A stretch of DNA of 64,000 bases from NCBI RefSeq assembly GCF_900104395.1, contig NZ_FMXX01000005.1. One strand, given 5' to 3'. Below the pieces are notes generated by a model, which was not told the origin of the DNA, ran no database searches, and saw only the letters and a program-made list of their open reading frames with translations. Position numbers and translations under genes: made by a program. The DNA comes from Fusobacterium_C necrophorum. Its GTDB lineage: Bacteria > Fusobacteriota > Fusobacteriia > Fusobacteriales > Fusobacteriaceae. The stretch's first letter is position 1, and every line of letters begins with the position of its first letter. Positions 62,065 to 64,000 of this stretch are shown piece by piece.

Positions 62065-63546
62065 TTATTTTTCAGCATCTTTTAATTCATAAAACCAGGT
62101 ACTTATACTACTATCCAACAACATAAATTTCTTAAAAAACTCATCTAATATTTTTTCCGGTTGAACATCTTTAAAATCCTCCGGATATAAAATCTTTGCT
62201 ATTTTTAAAGACGGATAAAAAGCATAAATAGATCTATTAGTAGAATGAGCAAATTCATAAATTCTTTTTTTCTTAACCGCATTTAGATTTTTCCAACCAT
62301 TTCTATGAACAATATCAAACTTAAATTGTTTTTTAGGACTTACTTTGCTAAGCCATCCATCATTGACTCCACTTATAATAATAAAATCCGGATTGCTTTC
62401 TAAAATATATTCAGGATCCAATTTATTTCCACTTCCTTTTCCTGCCGGAGTATTTATCAATAATTTATCCGCTATATTTTCTCCACCTGCAAGTTTAATA
62501 AGCATCCCCCAACCCGTTTTACTTGTAGAAGTAGAGCCTATGATTTCGGAATATCCTGATTTTTCATAATATACTGTTGGCTTTTTTGTTTTTTCCTGTA
62601 CTTTTTTAGAAGCAATCAGTGAATATTGTTTTTCTATAAAATCACTCACTTCTTTTGCTTTTCTTTCTTCTTGAAAAATTTGCCCTAAAATTTTCATAGT
62701 TTGTGGAATAGATTTCTCCAATTGTTTTCCCGGAACATCGATTAAAACAATCTGAATTCCTGCATTTTTTAATATTTCTTCAATTTCAAGAGCATATTTA
62801 TGAGCAGCCATGGCAGAATTTACAATCAAAACATCCGGCTGCATAGATAAAATCATTTCCAAATCAAAAGGTGCATTATGATCTGAAATTTGACCCGTAT
62901 GTGTCATATAATTTCCGACAATAGGTGTATATAGCTTTGCATATTTATGCAGTCCACGTCCCCCGTCCTGCCCGGAACCGACCAACATGGAAAAAGCTTC
63001 TTTTCCTTTTAAAGGAATAATATAGTCAATCACATCCATGGTGCTAATGGCATAAGAAGAAATAGGTAGACCTAATTCCACTTTTCTCCCTTTTGCATCT
63101 GTAATCATAATCTTTTTAGTAACGGCCTTTTTTTTAGGCATTGCTTCTGCTTTAATCGGGATCATCATTTCTTGTAATTCTTTCTCTTTTATAGAATAAT
63201 GATACTCTTTTAAATCCAGTCCTGATTTTTGTAAAGCATCCGCTACCGCTTCAATAATGGCATTACTGGTAATTGTTGCTCCTGAAACGGTATCTACATT
63301 TAAAGATTGTTGTTTGACAATCCATTCCGGAATTTTCTTTTCTGCAACATCTCCAATTCCCTTTGTCTCCTGTGTTTTTCCAATATGAATGGCCTGAATT
63401 TTGTTATCTTTTCCAAGATTGACTTTAACGGATATATTTCCATGATACCCCTTTGCTGTTCCTTCATACTCCTTTGCAAAAGTAGTAGAAAAAAGAAATA
63501 TAAAAATAACTGTCATGAAAAAGAAAAATTTTTTTAATATTTTCAT
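62065..63546 (-). CDS. Fusion of FMN-binding domain and ABC periplasmic binding protein
   Basis: Protein of 493 aa. Signal peptide residues 1-24 (ending STTFA), no lipobox. Residues about 28-112 form an FMN-binding domain (GYHGNISVKVNL, TKGIGDVAEKKIPEWIV) with the flavinylation motif DTVSGATITS; Thr91 is the predicted FMN attachment site. Residues about 145-490 form a TroA/BtuF-like binding protein (DVIDYIIPLKGKEAFSML, QPDVLIVNSAMAAHKYA, SGVNDGWLSK). As first gene of a FecCD importer operon it probably delivers iron, heme or cobalamin, and the flavin may reduce the ligand. ApbE, the FMN transferase, is not in the window. Confidence 0.87.
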   Translation of the reverse strand: MKILKKFFFFMTVIFIFLFSTTFAKEYEGTAKGYHGNISVKVNLGKDNKIQAIHIGKTQETKGIGDVAEKKIPEWIVKQQSLNVDTVSGATITSNAIIEAVADALQKSGLDLKEYHYSIKEKELQEMMIPIKAEAMPKKKAVTKKIMITDAKGRKVELGLPISSYAISTMDVIDYIIPLKGKEAFSMLVGSGQDGGRGLHKYAKLYTPIVGNYMTHTGQISDHNAPFDLEMILSMQPDVLIVNSAMAAHKYALEIEEILKNAGIQIVLIDVPGKQLEKSIPQTMKILGQIFQEERKAKEVSDFIEKQYSLIASKKVQEKTKKPTVYYEKSGYSEIIGSTSTSKTGWGMLIKLAGGENIADKLLINTPAGKGSGNKLDPEYILESNPDFIIISGVNDGWLSKVSPKKQFKFDIVHRNGWKNLNAVKKKRIYEFAHSTNRSIYAFYPSLKIAKILYPEDFKDVQPEKILDEFFKKFMLLDSSISTWFYELKDAEK

Positions 63547-63630
63547 TCGTTCCCTCCTATCGTTTTATATTTACATTTTTATATTATTTATAAAGCATTT
63601 TAGTTTAAAATAGAACATTTATATAACTAT

Positions 63631-63659
63631 ATGATAGCACGTTTTCCAAAAAATATCCA
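63631..63659 (-). promoter_or_regulatory. Possible promoter of the iron/heme importer operon
   Basis: On the minus strand TGGATA (63659-63654), 17 bp, TATCAT (63636-63631) with extended TGC, about 85 bp before the ATG. A weak match; the 63547-63660 region is very AT-rich and ATATAACTATAT (63621-63632) downstream of it is a short inverted repeat that could be an operator. Confidence 0.35.
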
Positions 63660-63668
63660 TCGAAAACT

Positions 63669-63720
63669 AAAAAAAAAGAGGGATTTCAGAGATTGTATTT
63701 CTAAAATCTCTAAAATCCCT
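63669..63720 (-). terminator. Terminator after the right-hand autotransporter gene
   Basis: Long stem AGGGATTTCAGAGATT (63679-63694) with AATCTCTAAAATCCCT (63705-63720), one mismatch, followed on the minus strand by nine T. It lies 12 bp after the autotransporter stop. Confidence 0.88.
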
Positions 63721-63732
63721 TTGAACATTTCA

Positions 63733-64000
63733 TTAGAAAATAACTCTTAGCCCTAAGCCTGCTCTCTTATTCTTTCCTTTGCTATCATATCCGATATTTG
63801 CTGTAATTCCATATCTTTCATTCTCCAATCCAAGATTTAAATCCGTACTTAGACTTCCTCTTCGATCTTCTTTTTCTCCTCGGATATGAAACCAGTCCGC
63901 ATTTGTATAGGCTACTCTTGCTTGGTTCTTTCCCTTTGCAACTCGTCCTAATTCATTGCTATAAGCAACTCCTACTCTTGCTGTCAAAGCTCCCCTTGTG
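63733..64000 (-). CDS. Autotransporter beta-barrel, C-terminal end (5' part outside window)
   Basis: The frame is open from the right edge to TAA at 63735-63733, giving the last 88 residues. It has alternating amphipathic strands (TARVGVAYSNEL, ARVAYTNADWFHIRG, LNLGLENERYGITANIGYDS in pieces) and ends GLGLRVIF, with the C-terminal Phe used as the BAM recognition signal. Matches the translocator end of type Va autotransporters. The passenger cannot be seen. Different gene from the one at the left edge. Confidence 0.85.
   Translation of the reverse strand, partial: TRGALTARVGVAYSNELGRVAKGKNQARVAYTNADWFHIRGEKEDRRGSLSTDLNLGLENERYGITANIGYDSKGKNKRAGLGLRVIF

Noticed and set aside
63621..63632. Operator shared with the sRNA promoter (common core ATATAACTAT)
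   Set aside because: The two inverted repeats have different centres of symmetry and the core is too AT-rich to separate from chance.

Overview
The window looks like chromosome from a Fusobacterium. The evidence is an AT-rich genome with a diderm, LPS-type envelope gene set (lpxD, ompH/skp, bamA, tamB, mlaA), a Gram-positive-type DNA polymerase PolC in the same neighbourhood, and very large autotransporters with the fusobacterial N-terminal region. Base composition looks richer in G+C than F. nucleatum, which fits the F. necrophorum / F. gonidiaformans side of the genus; that species-level guess is inference. No rRNA, tRNA, IS element, prophage or CRISPR array was found.

Layout. (1) 1-6641, minus: start of a giant autotransporter adhesin that runs off the left edge. 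(2) 22066-6888, minus: an almost gapless run of 14 genes (hpt, rsmA, DUF4911-like, khpA, rimM, trmD, SPOUT methyltransferase, polC, alpha/beta hydrolase, mlaA, pepV-type dipeptidase, DUF2156 protein, threonine ammonia-lyase, Na/Pi symporter) with a promoter before hpt and a terminator after the symporter gene. (3) 22146-27420, plus: a divergent operon with a PASTA-only membrane protein, rsgA, rpe, a MarR regulator with a FeoA-like tail, rqcH and a serine-less alpha/beta hydrolase. It resembles a prkC-rsgA-rpe locus that has lost its kinase. (4) 30941-27434, minus: a NitT/TauT-like ABC importer with DUF1904 and cvfB. (5) A DAACS symporter (minus), then hflX and a MATE pump (plus). (6) nrdD-nrdG (minus) behind a promoter carrying two NrdR-box-like palindromes 31 bp apart. 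(7) 42027-38601, minus: DUF2344 protein, serS, a small membrane protein and fba. (8) 59501-42036, minus: a 12-gene run dapF, ClC exchanger, MATE, pepT, ktrB-like, ktrA-like, mnmG, rsmG, tamB, bamA, ompH, lpxD, with an additional promoter in front of bamA. (9) 59536-60200: a small acidic protein and a candidate small RNA. (10) 63546-60201, minus: a heme/iron-type ABC importer whose binding protein carries an N-terminal FMN-binding domain with a flavinylation motif. (11) 64000-63733: the end of a second autotransporter.

The genes combine information processing (PolC, tRNA/rRNA modification, ribosome assembly and rescue), outer-membrane construction (LpxD, Skp, BamA, TamB, MlaA) and its autotransporter clients, anaerobic nucleotide metabolism, and ion, peptide and iron/heme uptake. 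The points most worth a second look are: the fused FMN-binding/periplasmic binding protein; the candidate sRNA with an inverted repeat in its promoter spacer; rsgA, which appears to start with ATC immediately after a PASTA-only prkC remnant; the exact JAMM-type motif in the N-terminal extension of HflX; the MarR-FeoA-like fusion; and MlaA without a lipobox paired with a secreted alpha/beta hydrolase. All calls come from reading the sequence; no database search was run.
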